From: Ctena decussata
Lineage: Eukaryota > Mollusca > Bivalvia > Lucinida > Lucinidae
Direction: 5' to 3'
NCBI GenBank assembly: GCA_963989385.1
Contig: OZ022506.1
Coordinates: 3,327,415 to 3,391,414, forward strand
DNA: 64,000 nucleotides
In this document: positions 26,701 to 30,765 of the stretch, piece after piece
How the letters are laid out: each line of letters opens with the position of its first letter
How positions within the stretch are numbered: position 1 is the first letter of the stretch
The notes under the pieces: generated by a model
Database searches by the model: none
What the model was told of the DNA's origin: nothing
Seen by the model: only the letters and a program-made list of their open reading frames with translations
Translations under genes and position numbers: made by a program

Positions 26701-29326
26701 GGCCGTGATACGCCTCATTGGTAAAAGTAAAAAGTATGCAAAGACCAGGAACTGAAACAATCAAAATCCAAATCCAGCCCTCAAACTACAGTTGGAAACA
26801 ACTAAGATTACAAATAATCAAGATACAGAGAACATATGGCCAACCGAGTGAGCAGCTTGTTCCCAAAAGGTGGCCACTCAGCAACCCAAACCGAACCAAA
26901 AATAATAAGAACATACATAAGGTAAAACATCACAGAACCTCTGACTCCAAAAACAGGCAACAGAGAACCACAACAGAACTACCGCCTTGGAACGGTCAGT
27001 AATGAATTACTGGGGGGGGGGGGCTTAAATCGATTTTACAGGCCCAACCTCACCCTCAGTTTCTGAAGTGGTAACACTGCCATTTTACACCTCTTGCTAC
27101 CATGGATCACACTCCAGCGCTGATGCCGAACAACTTCGGGCCCAAAGCATCCGCTCGCAAAGCTGTGACCAACAAAGCACCTCTTGAAATCACGCTGACA
27201 AATCGAACTTGAGTGGTCAATTCTTGCTACACAGTTCTTCCTCCTTGCTATGTCCTAGCAGGCGGGCGAGCCTCGACACCACCAAAGTTTCTTTCTAGCA
27301 TCGCTTAAAGCTTTTCTATGGGAACTGGGCACTCCGGATTCGGTGAAGCTTAAATCGGCTTTCCACTGTCGTTTTCTTTGCCCAGGCAACTTGCTTGTAC
27401 TCTGCTGTAGCTCCCCAACTGCATACCAACCCGACAAGACACACAATCTTTCCATCTTCCTAGACAGCTTCCCAGTTGCTAATTTTCTTAGCTTAAGTGC
27501 TTCTCTTCACCTGTACGGAAACCTTCCCCTCGTCTCGGTAGCTGTACTGTATCGTCAACTTGACTGGTAGTATCCAAATTTATGCCCCAGCAGAGTGCTT
27601 TCTGTCGGCAGTGCTTCTCTCATCCTATTTGATGTTATTTACTTAGGGGCTGACTACCAGCTTTCGTTCTTGTCTGGCTCCGTAGCAATATTGGACTGAT
27701 CTCAAATGCAATTTCGGGTAATTTCACTAGTCCCATCCGCCCCCCCCCCTACTTTATTTAAATAGGCACGACTTGGGGGAAGCAGCTATTACCGATTGTT
27801 GTTCAATATTCTGTCTATAAATGTGCCGCCTATTGTAACCTCATGTTATAGTTTTTCTTGTTAACGAGCCGACGATCTTAATTATTTTTTTCCATTTAAC
27901 AACCCATCTGAATTTCTAAAAGCATAACTTGTTTTGTCCTTTGGGGCCTACCTTTTTATATACCATGTTGTCACATTCCTCCTGCTGGCTGAAAGTCGGT
28001 GGCGTCCACCGCCTTGCAGTAACGACCCCTGGTCTTGATGCCCTCGGAGGGGTCCACCGCCTTGCACTGACGACCCCTGGTCTTGATGCCTTCGGAGGGG
28101 TCCACCGCCTTGCAGCGACAACCACTGGTCTTGATGCCCTCGGAGGGGTCCACCGCCTTGCAGTGACGACCCCTGGTCCTGATGCCCTCGGAGCCGGCAT
28201 TCTTCTGGAGCTGTCACAGATCATAGGTCACCAGTTTTCAGGGCAATGGACAGGGTCGCAAAAAATTAATGACAAATTTCACAATTTACATGCGCGGGCC
28301 GTTTACCGAGCACTTCTGACACCATTGTGGTAAACAAATGGAGCTCAATCAGTGTCTGTGACTGTGGAAGCTGCTCTCAGGGCCTGCCAGACGCCTTGCA
28401 TCTGGCAGAACCCACTTAGGATCTTGCATCCATCTTCCCAGCTTCACGCTCCAAGCTCGAATCTCTCAGCACATGCAGCAACCCCAGGTCGCTCCCGCCA
28501 AGCAATGTAATTGGACGACCCTTGTCTGTGATTGGTAAACTGACTGGGGCTGCCCTTTCCACTTCCAAGGGCTACATTCACACCAGAATACTTCGTACCA
28601 AACAGTGGTAAAACCCACTTTCACCACAGAAATTTGGGTGTCGACCCCCTGTCTAAAACGTATTACATGCAGATCACGTGACAGGATATACCATCAAAAT
28701 TGTAGTGCAAACTGTCTTATCGAATATTTGTCTGATGAACACTTGCCGTTTCCGATGGATTTGATATTTTTTCTAATTTATCCAATTTTTGAAATCTTAA
28801 TATCCCTTACTTTTTGTGAACAGTATATATGATTAGTTGCATTCATTTGAATTTTCCGAGCTTTGTTATCTATAATGTCTGCATTCTATGTCGTGAAACG
28901 TAACGAAACTCGATTGAGGCTCGTATTTTTTCAGCTGCATGGCATGTTTAACTCCTTTCTTATTTTAGAAACTATTCCTTTTTTGTGCACAGTTCTTATG
29001 CAAAACGCAGATGAAGTCAAACACCTGCCAGAGCAGCAAAGGGTACGGTTGTCATATCTTGGCTCTTACTGAGTTACAATAATCTAGAATATATATTTTT
29101 AATTTGTGCAATCTGCATATCAATACTTATGGAACAAGATTGTAATTTAGCTGTTTTTAGCATATAAGGCCAACAGGTTGTGTTCCGAAGTTCTATTTCT
29201 TTATATTATAAGGCCCAAGAGGAAACAAATTCTTACCTCAGATGACTGTGTTTTTCTCTTTTTGGAGTTTCTAGAAGTGTTCTTATTGCTAGCTTCAGCT
29301 GCGTTCCTGGTCCGCTTGCCACTCAT
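1967..29326 (-). CDS. Mitochondria-eating-protein (MIEAP/SPATA18)-like gene, multi-exon
   Basis: Gene-level call joining minus-strand exons 29237-29326, 24749-24814, (14970-14999), 14608-14781, 13928-14056, 9933-10013, (9758-9772), 8430-8628, 7370-7459, 4888-4971 and 1967-2719; brackets mark weaker ones. Every listed exon has usable splice sites and an open frame that joins its neighbour in phase, except for one gap: exon 24749-24814 ends in phase 0 while the next exon needs phase 2, so at least one exon is missing. The product (about 570 residues without the missing part) has a basic N-terminus, a charged coiled-coil middle, a C-terminal segment like the MIEAP C-terminal domain (NRPTKLAERYGELYDNDW; ICMLMCVQDP; VVWPPLYLHKDGPILAKG) and a polar tail. 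In vertebrates MIEAP acts in mitochondrial quality control at the outer membrane; the function here is inferred from family only. Family call 0.65; exact exon set less certain. Confidence 0.6.
2720..3725. other. Intron sequence, no feature seen
   Basis: AT-rich intron of the MIEAP-like gene between its last two exons. No repeat of the families listed here, RNA gene or conserved frame was recognised. Confidence 0.5.
3726..4740. repeat. Tandem repeat C: four units of about 267-278 bp
   Basis: Units start near 3731, 3998, 4276 and 4553. The landmark TTCCGCTTAAGCCGGTGCTA recurs at about 3758, 4025, 4303 and 4580, giving spacings of 267, 278 and 278. Each unit also carries GGGCGTGGCTGGTGTCGCA, a TGAACAGACTCAATTAAACC segment, CCTTGCTTCCGAAGGATC and TATCATCATAGTGCAG. 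The fourth unit is truncated. Long frames across units (about 3926-4285 and 4282-4572) are a by-product of repeat periodicity. Diverged relatives lie at about 35130-35240 and 47590-48640, with reverse-strand fragments near 12300 and 40680. Confidence 0.85.
4888..4971 (-). CDS. MIEAP-like gene, internal exon
   Basis: 84 nt between a strong polypyrimidine acceptor (TTCTTTTTTCAG, ending at 4972) and donor GTGAGTA (4887-4881). It reads SAEAMVLRKQYTDRRKKTYR then NLKSDVKP in phase 0: basic and helical. It links the two halves of the MIEAP-like domain. The alternative acceptor four bases downstream (TCAG) gives a phase-1 start that would also fit if the preceding exon used its GTATAAG donor. Confidence 0.65.
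5041..5255. mobile_element. Decayed palindromic MITE D
   Basis: Inverted segments around ACTGGTATCTCAAAGTAA and TTACTTTGAGATATCAGTAG, ending near CAGATATCGAGAGTAGTCTG. It is a diverged relative of the well-preserved copy at 42943-43158. It is intronic and non-coding. Confidence 0.6.
5579..5814. mobile_element. Palindromic MITE E, full copy
   Basis: The ends are GAGCCGCGACACGAGAAAAC and its reverse complement (GTTTTCTCGTGTCGCGGCTC). The whole element is a near-perfect palindrome: AGACTCAG(A/G)CCAGCCTGGGC and its inverse bracket a short loop around AGCTAAGGGTCTAAGCTATC. There is no open frame. It is the most abundant repeat in the window. In several copies the flank extends the palindrome to ATGAGCC/GGCTCAT beside AT-rich DNA, so the target duplication is short or hidden. 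Confidence 0.85.
5815..7369. other. Intron sequence, no feature seen
   Basis: AT-rich intron of the MIEAP-like gene. I recognised no repeat family and no conserved frame. A short open frame at about 7013-7195 has no supporting feature. Confidence 0.45.
7370..7459 (-). CDS. MIEAP-like gene, internal exon (GC donor possible)
   Basis: An acceptor (GAATTTCAG) ends at 7460. The exon reads TIYSECKSYAEEDLKSFNSN then IVKSFRYDEN in phase 0, which follows exon 8430-8628 ending in phase 0. Two donors are possible. GCAAGT at 7369-7364 ends the exon in phase 0 and fits the main acceptor of exon 4888-4971. GTATAAG from 7365 adds four bases, ends in phase 1 and fits that exon's alternative acceptor. The choice changes the junction by about one residue. 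Confidence 0.6.
7602..7692 (+). repeat. tRNA-like sequence (likely SINE head)
   Basis: TGGCCTAATAGCTGAGAGCG resembles an A box of a class II tRNA, and TGTTCAAACCTCGG resembles a B box. The arms do not make a clean cloverleaf and no CCA-proximal acceptor pairing is obvious, so a decayed tRNA-derived SINE head is more likely than a working tRNA gene. Confidence 0.45.
7817..8050. mobile_element. Palindromic MITE E copy
   Basis: Same structure as 5579-5814, with the left end altered (TTTGCCGCGACACGAG) and the right end TTTTGTCGTGTCGCGGCTC. The arms carry GCAGACTCAGATCAGCCAGG and the inverse. It lies in an intron of the MIEAP-like gene. Confidence 0.85.
8430..8628 (-). CDS. MIEAP-like gene, exon with domain core
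   Basis: 199 nt between acceptor TTGCTAG (ending 8629) and donor GTAAGTA (8429-8423). It enters in phase 2 and leaves in phase 0. After the first residues (VSELAGAKLSAGNPNLVDIS) it encodes NRPTKLAERYGELYDNDW, then TDAFSVLTDSGYDDLKAIDT and LLKLLT. The pattern N-R-P-T-K-L-x-E-R-(Y/F)-x-E-L-Y-D-N-x-W-T-D-A-F is the motif that led me to the MIEAP-like call; the family assignment is from memory. The frame stays open past the donor for about nine codons, but the splice site is strong and the next exon is in phase. Confidence 0.75.
8629..9757. other. Intron sequence, no feature seen
   Basis: AT-rich intron of the MIEAP-like gene; no repeat family, RNA gene or conserved frame recognised. Confidence 0.45.
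9758..9772 (-). CDS. MIEAP-like gene, candidate 15-nt microexon
   Basis: The segment GGATCAAGAAAGCAG is preceded by TATTTCAG and followed by GTTAGTC. It enters and leaves in phase 2, adding R-D-Q-E-S between the coiled coil exon 9933-10013 and the domain exon 8430-8628. Both neighbours also meet in phase 2 without it, so it may be optional or chance. It would need transcript support. Confidence 0.4.
9933..10013 (-). CDS. MIEAP-like gene, coiled-coil exon
   Basis: 81 nt with acceptor CTTTTTCAG and donor GTAAGCA, phase 2 to phase 2. It reads KKADEKVRSLTDDLRKLKAE then NERLLN after a split Ser codon. Leucine spacing and alternating K/E/D residues fit a parallel coiled coil continuing from exons 14608-14781 and 13928-14056. 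Confidence 0.7.
10171..10842. mobile_element. MITE with about 75-bp terminal inverted repeats
   Basis: The left end TACAGTATAGGTCGTTTGCG, then AAAAAATGGA and a CAAAAAATCGATTT segment, is matched in inverse by the right end, which runs AAATCGATTTTTTGACTTCC, ACTTTTTCGC, AAACGCACTGTA. The roughly 520-bp centre is AT-rich and non-coding. It directly abuts another inverted-repeat element on its right. Confidence 0.75.
10843..11243. mobile_element. MITE with CCGCGAAAATTA-type ends and internal hairpin
   Basis: The left part (ATAATTTTCGCGGTGTTC, ATTTCGCGGTAACTTAG) and right part (CGCGAAAATTACCGCGTATACG) are inverted relatives, with several CGCGAAAA motifs inside. The centre holds a strong hairpin at about 11037-11122 (CTTTTCACTTGAGTCAGTTC paired with GAACTGGCTCAAGTGAGAAA; loop region GGCGACCCTGCCGC). 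Confidence 0.7.
11244..12398. other. Intron sequence, mostly featureless
   Basis: AT-rich intron. A short GGACGGAAGGAATGACGGACGG-like stretch near 11650-11680 resembles tails of other repeats here. A small reverse-strand fragment of tandem repeat C lies near 12300-12355. No gene seen. Confidence 0.4.
12399..12627 (-). mobile_element. tRNA-derived SINE with 15-bp target-site duplication
   Basis: The element itself is 12414-12612 on the minus strand. Its head has CTAAGCTCAGTAGGTTTAGC (A box) and the degraded B box GGGCTCGAGCCC. The body has TTGCACACAGCCTTTCATTA and CATCGTCCTGATGT, and the tail ATCGCAAGTCATCCATCCAG. It is flanked by exact copies of TAATTTTGCAAACAA (12399-12413 and 12613-12627). 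It is the same family as 15803-15990 and the tail fragment near 49900. The body and tail recall molluscan V-SINE-like elements such as RUDI; that link is from memory. Confidence 0.85.
12628..13200. other. Intron sequence, no feature seen
   Basis: AT-rich intron, no repeat or frame recognised. Confidence 0.4.
13201..13540 (+). repeat. Two-unit repeat with GGCGCGAAGCCTCG motif
   Basis: The motif GGCGCGAAGCCTCGC occurs at about 13231 and 13398, roughly 167 bp apart. Each is followed by a G-rich GGGGT segment, then ACTTTCC or TGTTTCC and an A-rich run. The frame at 13257-13547 spans the two units and shows no protein family. Confidence 0.55.
13928..14056 (-). CDS. MIEAP-like gene, coiled-coil exon
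   Basis: 129 nt, acceptor TTTTCACAG (ending 14057), donor GTAAGTA (13927-13921), phase 2 to 2. It reads ISTVKANDERYEKTCHKIEE then LTKKLERAEAKLREKHNEIS and AV. The heptad-like spacing of I/L/V and high charge indicate a coiled coil. It joins the upstream exon through a split AG|A Arg codon. Confidence 0.75.
14608..14781 (-). CDS. MIEAP-like gene, coiled-coil exon with 15-residue repeat
   Basis: 174 nt, acceptor ATATTTCAAG (ending 14782), donor GTGAGTA (14607-14601), phase 2 to 2. After YKRESRQL it contains two tandem copies of a 15-residue block, KDDGDKKQADLKSQL and DDGDKRYEDLKSQLD, then SALREAEQHKSAKEQIEKE. At DNA level the repeat is GATGATGGCGACAAAA spaced 45 bp. The strong charge pattern indicates a coiled coil. 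In vertebrate MIEAP the middle of the protein is also coiled coil, which supports the family call. Confidence 0.75.
14970..14999 (-). CDS. MIEAP-like gene, candidate 30-nt exon
   Basis: The segment from GAGACCCCTGG to AAGAACGTT lies between acceptor CGACACCAG and a good donor GTAAGTTT. Read in the frame that joins exon 14608-14781 (phase 2) it gives RPLESRTRT. A phase-2 symmetric exon of 30 nt fits the pattern of its neighbours, but it is short and its acceptor has a weak polypyrimidine tract. Confidence 0.35.
15000..15580 (-). repeat. Reverse-strand fragments of dispersed repeat family B-like
   Basis: The sequence CGGTACTTCTGTTGTGGTTCC near 15222-15242 is the inverse of the family signature GAACCACAACAGAAGTACCG. 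Downstream, 15400-15570 holds the inverse of ACCTGTTTGGGAAAGAGCTG and CAAATCCCACATCCCGCCC. Together these are a diverged reverse copy of the elements at about 19075-19450. No gene seen. Confidence 0.55.
15803..15990 (+). mobile_element. tRNA-derived SINE, intact head
   Basis: A head with A box TAGCTCAGTAGGTCAAGCG and B box GGTTCGAGACCCGG, separated by an anticodon-arm region, gives a near tRNA-like cloverleaf. It is followed by CCATTGCACACAGCCTTTCG, CCCATCGTCCTGATATGACT and the tail GGACGTAAAATCGCGTCATC then TATCCAT. It is the same family as 12414-12612 but in the opposite orientation. No clear target-site duplication was found. Confidence 0.8.
16075..17040. repeat. Fragments of dispersed repeat family B-like, both strands
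   Basis: Reverse signatures lie at about 16085-16110 and 16295-16330 (ATCTATTGGGAAAGGGCAGC). Forward signatures lie at about 16640-16860, including AATCACAACAGAAGTGCCGC and CTTGGAACAATCAACTAAAG then ATTACTGGGG. The small frames at 16790-17123 include this repeat and look non-coding. Confidence 0.5.
17160..17900 (+). repeat. AGGTCA-type long repeat, diverged
   Basis: Contains CACGTGGCAGCCATCTTGGT and CATGTGACCAAGACCAGC. A segment TATGAAATGGCACCAATAGG and the frame AGGCCCAGTGGCTTTAGAGG follow, then CAAAGGTCAAAGAATGACGT. These are landmarks of the family seen better at 23690-24545 and 45475-46990. No gene. Confidence 0.6.
18004..18310. repeat. Inverted repeat of about 65-100 bp
   Basis: The left arm about 18040-18112 (ACGTGTTTTGAATTTTGACT, TTTTTGTTTTGTGTTCTGAC) pairs with the right arm about 18234-18300 (GTCAGAATACAAAACACAAA, AGTCAAATTCAAAACACGTA). 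A third related A-rich block is at about 18550-18650. Non-coding. Confidence 0.65.
18715..18925 (+). repeat. AGGTCA-type repeat, 3' end fragment
   Basis: Contains a diverged ATCATATAAGGACATGTCTG-CCATCGTGGTCATG segment, the GTCGAGTAGTTTCTGGGAAG segment, TTGTCGACGACGG and the terminal TTTGGCTCAGGTGAACTAAA, which match the ends of 23690-24545 and 45475-46990. Confidence 0.55.
19075..19800 (+). repeat. Dispersed repeat family B-like, two partial copies
   Basis: One copy runs from AATACAATCAAATCCCACAC near 19095 through GAGCAGCTCTTTCCCAAAC to AACCACAACAGAAGTACCGC at 19386, TTTGGAACGATCAGC and ATTACTGGGG followed by a long G run (about 19434-19448). A second 3' part lies at about 19710-19790 and ends in another G run. 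Confidence 0.65.
19845..20140 (-). mobile_element. tRNA-derived SINE with exact 14-bp target-site duplication
   Basis: The element body is 19859-20126 on the minus strand. The head reads GCCGCGTAGCGCAATCGGTA (A box), an anticodon-arm segment CTGACTCATAAGTCAG (CAT at the anticodon position) and GGTTCGAAACCCGG (B box). The body ends with CGTTAAGCATCAAATCAATC then AATCAA. Exact duplications of TTTTAGATGCTGAC flank it (19845-19858 and 20127-20140). It is a different family from 12414-12612, and a full-length insertion. Confidence 0.9.
20135..20207. repeat. 73-bp hairpin
   Basis: The arms GCTGACACCTTTTGAGAAGA, CCCTTTCTTAGCAG and their inverse CTGCTAAGAAAGGGTC, TTCTCAAAAAGTGTCAGC are nearly perfect, with a loop of only a few bases (CCGAG). 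It overlaps the right target duplication of the adjacent SINE, so the SINE inserted at the base of this hairpin. Confidence 0.85.
20850..21340. repeat. Satellite of about 154 bp, three units
   Basis: The landmark GCGAGAAAGAAAAT/GAGAGAAAGAAAAAC recurs at about 20868, 21020 and 21172. Each unit has AAGCAGGAGGAGGC-like, TGATTCTCTCTTACA-like, a GTACCAAATT and a TGAGAAATCT segment. It is the same satellite as 1-1966. A CA-repeat (about 21332-21364) follows. Confidence 0.75.
21369..21604. mobile_element. Palindromic MITE E copy
   Basis: Ends GAGCCGCGATGCGAGAAAAC and TTTTCTCGCGTCGCGGCTC. Internal arms GCAGACTCAGATCAGCCTGG and CTGACCTGAGTCTGCCCTGG. It lies next to a CA-repeat. Confidence 0.85.
21825..22390 (+). 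mobile_element. Dispersed element B, copy 2, preceded by a family-related 3' part
   Basis: Copy 2 occupies about 22113-22390. It opens with GTAAAAAGTATGCAAAGACC and ends with CCTTGGAACGGTCAGTAATG, differing from copy 3 (26727-27024) at only a few positions. Just upstream, 21829-21890 is a separate 3' part with ACCACAGCAGAAGTACCGCC and GACTACTGGGGG. Frames on either strand across it (22100-22464) are repeat-internal. Confidence 0.7.
22480..22580 (+). repeat. Possible decayed SINE head
   Basis: ACAATAGCTGAGCAGTGCTA followed by ACCACTGCATTAGGACGGTC and a GCGGTTAATC-like B box is weakly tRNA-like. It is too diverged to classify. Confidence 0.3.
22970..23400 (+). repeat. Dispersed repeat family B-like, diverged copy
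   Basis: Contains ATCAGATCCCAAACCCTATC, CAGCAGCTCTTTCATAAATA, GGTGGCAACTCAGCTA and, at about 23305-23355, AAGTACCGCCTTGGGACGGT, CAGTAATAACTACTGGGGG. Non-coding. Confidence 0.55.
23690..24545 (+). repeat. AGGTCA-type long repeat, about 454-bp periodicity
   Basis: Two successive units share ATAGGTCAAGG, a CAAGGTCATCATTTATATAA-like segment, TTTCAAGGCA, GCGGCCATCTTGGTTATGTG (about 23888) or GCAGCCATTTTTGTCATGTG (about 24344), GGAGGCTCCACATGCAATTT and a GTTGACAAACAACGGAC or GTAGACGACGGACGGACGG ending. The right end, CTCACCTTGTGAGCCTAACG, runs into GGCTCAGATGAGCC. Confidence 0.75.
24749..24814 (-). CDS. MIEAP-like gene, second coding exon
   Basis: 66 nt, acceptor GTTTTCCAG (ending 24815), donor GTAAGAT (24748-24742). 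It reads DMGCIGSKPEGEPSTKKDKG then QK in phase 0 and leaves in phase 0. It is Lys/Pro/Gly rich and probably disordered. The preceding exon also ends in phase 0. Membership rests on strand, position and phase, not on homology. Confidence 0.55.
25336..25634 (+). repeat. Direct repeat, left copy (about 290 bp)
   Basis: Shares CTTGCATCTGGCAGAACCCA, AAGCAATCTGATTGGACGAC, CTTTCCACTTCCAAGGGCTA and TACCAAACAGTGGTAAAACG with 28345-28625. The frames at 25315-25680 and 25350-25628 on the two strands are not supported as proteins. Confidence 0.85.
26101..26612 (+). repeat. Tandem duplication with 296-bp spacing
   Basis: GGTACGCGTCAGCCTATCTA occurs at about 26244 and 26540. The shared block includes TTTCCCTGACGTTCATCTTC and AACATCGCTCCCTGGTTGGG, and ends near GCTAATAGCCCATAGGG. 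The frames at 25938-26279 and 26273-26575 are carried by the two units and resemble each other, but show no known domain. Confidence 0.8.
26727..27024 (+). mobile_element. Dispersed element B, copy 3 (most complete)
   Basis: Runs from GTAAAAAGTATGCAAAGACC to TCAGTAATGAATTACTGGGG plus a G run. Compared with copy 2 I saw about eight substitutions over 270 bases, so both moved or duplicated recently. Non-coding. Confidence 0.75.
27025..28000. other. Interior of composite block, no gene recognised
   Basis: Short frames exist, for example an ATG at 27102 opening MDHTPALMPNNFGPKASARK before a stop at about 27210, but none has a recognisable domain or splice context. A C run lies near 27740. Confidence 0.35.
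28001..28192 (+). repeat. 48-bp minisatellite, four units
   Basis: The unit begins GGGGTCCACCGCCTTGCAGT and continues GACGACCCCTGGTCTTGATG, CCCTCGGA. Copies start at 28001, 28049, 28097 and 28145, exactly 48 bp apart with few changes. Because 48 is a multiple of three, several frames stay open on both strands, giving 16-residue repeats; this is not evidence of a gene. Confidence 0.9.
28345..28625 (+). repeat. Direct repeat, right copy (about 280 bp)
   Basis: Partner of 25336-25634 with small differences such as loss of a few bases near GCACATGCAGCAACCCC. It sits just inside the right inverted end of the composite block. Confidence 0.85.
29237..29326 (-). CDS. MIEAP-like gene, first coding exon
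   Basis: The ATG at 29326 opens MSGKRTRNAAEASNKNTSRN then SKKRKTQSSE, exactly 30 codons to donor GTAAGAA (29236-29230). Two basic clusters (KRTRN and SKKRK) could act as a bipartite nuclear signal or just be a disordered tail. An upstream ATG seven bases earlier (29333) is out of frame and stops after 12 codons. TTTATTTCAG precedes position 29340, so this is probably an internal exon carrying the start codon, with a 5' untranslated exon further right. Confidence 0.6.
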
Positions 29327-29466
29327 AGCTCATGGCTAAACTGAAATAAAGCAAATCATGGATTTGAATGAAAAATTAGGATGCAAGAGTTCCGCATATT
29401 TTAGACATTTATCTATCGATGTTATATTTTTTTGCGCACTGATCTGTAGATATCGCCTCTCGATTC

Positions 29467-29499
<33 letters not shown>

Positions 29500-29521
29500 C
29501 CGTTCTTTTCAGTAATCCATT

Positions 29522-29734
29522 AGGGTAAAGTCGGTTAAATTCGGACAGCGGGTAAATTCGGACAGTAACATTGTTTCCTTTATATGTCAGTTGTTTGGAA
29601 TTAAGACAAAAATAAATGGGCAAACAGTGAAAATCCTGATGAGACGGCTCATCATGAGCCGTCTCATCTGAATTTTCACTGTTTGCAATAGTATGTCCGA
29701 ATTTACCCGCTGTCTGAAGTTACCGTACTGTACC
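29522..29734. mobile_element. Palindromic MITE with nested hairpin
   Basis: Outer arms GGACAGCGGGTAAATTCGGA and its inverse TCCGAATTTACCCGCTGTC enclose an inner hairpin (about 29619-29687), GCAAACAGTGAAAATCCTGA, TGAGACGGCTCA paired with TGAGCCGTCTCATC, TGAATTTTCACTGTTTGC. The boundary AGGGTAAAGT/GTACCCT is approximate. Confidence 0.75.
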
Positions 29735-29739
29735 CTCAT

Positions 29740-30135
29740 TCATTGCTGACCGTTCCAAGGCGGTATCTGTTGTGGTTCGTTACTGCTACTTGTTTTTGCT
29801 GTCAATGTCAGCGCTTTCATTCACCTGTTGTCTGTGTGAGTTTTTTTTAAGCTCGAGTTGCTGAATGATCACCTTGTCAGGGAAAGTGCTCCTCATTTGG
29901 ATTACCATGCGTGCACTTCGTGAGTTGCTGTAAATTTGTGTGTATATTTCTATCCCTTTGATTTTGAAGAAAAGATACGGAACCTTATTTTATTTAAGTT
30001 TCTGATCATCACCTTTCTTTTTTACCTTTTACATACTGAGTTTTCTTTTGTTTTCCTTTGTTATGTCAGTTATACTTAAAATAAGTAGCAGAGAGCAGGT
30101 AAATGACCACCTACCTTGGAAAGAGTTGTTTGGTT
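29740..30135 (-). repeat. Reverse fragments of dispersed repeat family B-like
   Basis: GACCGTTCCAAGGCGGTATC at about 29746 is the inverse of the family 3' signature. TGCTGAATGATCACCTTGTC and CAGGGAAAGTGCTCC (about 29870-29895) match inverse internal parts. A second partial copy is near 30095-30130. Confidence 0.55.
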
Positions 30136-30211
30136 AGTTATCCGCTTGCGTTTTTTTGTTTGTTTTGTTTTGTTTTTTTTTTTTTTGTTTAAGTATTGGG
30201 GCTGCATATTA

Positions 30212-30375
30212 AAGAGGCGTCGTTGTAGAGTGGTAAGAGACGTTTGGTTTTGGAGAAGAAAGTCGCCGGAAGGTCGTGGGTTCGCGGCTCACCGTCGCTA
30301 TCCGACGACTGGTAAACTCTACCATAAACGCGCGGTGTCGGAAGGGTGTGCAAAAATAAAGCGCTTTGATATTGA
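30212..30375 (+). repeat. tRNA-derived SINE-like sequence
   Basis: GGCGTCGTTGTAGAGTGGTA (A-box-like) and GGTCGTGGGTTCGCGGCTCA (B-box) are followed by CCGTCGCTATCCGACGACTG, GTAAACTCTACC. The head and the adjacent segment resemble the SINE at 49483-49770, but this copy is short and ends near AAAAATAAAGCGCTTTG. Confidence 0.6.
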
Positions 30376-30436
30376 TTCCAATCAACATTGTCCCTTAGAA
30401 GACCACAGAAAAGTCGATATCTTTCGATCGTGTCGG

Positions 30437-30679
30437 AACACGGTGGTAATACCAATTTCCTCACATGTGCTGTCGACCGAGCCAGTCAGTTACCATTAGT
30501 GCAAAGTGGCTGTCGACCGAGTCAATCGACAGCAGTATCAGCTCCGTCGACAGCCATTAACAATATTATCATTTACCGTTATTGGTAATGCTTACGACCA
30601 AATTCTCAATCGACAGCCGCTTTGTATAGTACCGTCTCGGTCGACAGCGTTGTAAGCTAAAATGGTTTCACCACCGTGC
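30437..30679. mobile_element. MITE with CACGGTGGT termini
   Basis: The left CACGGTGGTAATACCAATTT and right AAAATGGTTTCACCACCGTG are inverse. Inside, CTGTCGACCGAG or its inverse occurs several times (about 30470, 30511, 30525, 30631, 30648). Non-coding. Confidence 0.75.
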
Positions 30680-30765
30680 AGAATCATTTGATTAACTGCA
30701 TCAACCTAATACTGCTTCAGAAATGGTAGAACTGAATATAGACTTTACCAAACACTTTAGTGACC

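Larger units (their letters stand above)
24862..28832. mobile_element. 4-kb composite block with terminal inverted repeats
   Basis: The left end about 24865-25030 (ATACTGTTCACAAAAAGTAG, GGGATATTCAAG, and CCTGTCACGTGATCTGCATG) and the right end about 28655-28828 (inverse CATGCAGATCACGTGACAGG and CCCTTACTTTTTGTGAACAG) are inverted relatives about 165 bp long. Inside are two direct repeats of about 290 bp (25336-25634 and 28345-28625), a duplicated 296-bp unit, a copy of element B and a minisatellite. No transposase was recognised. It lies within the first intron of the MIEAP-like gene. Confidence 0.7.

Noticed and set aside
27916..28333. Open frames with 16-residue repeats
   Set aside because: They are produced by the 48-bp minisatellite period; no start or splice context and no known domain.
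25336..28625. LTR retrotransposon with 290-bp LTRs
   Set aside because: The direct repeats are not bounded by TG...CA with a target duplication that I can see. No gag, protease, reverse transcriptase or integrase frame lies between them, and the block is enclosed by inverted ends.
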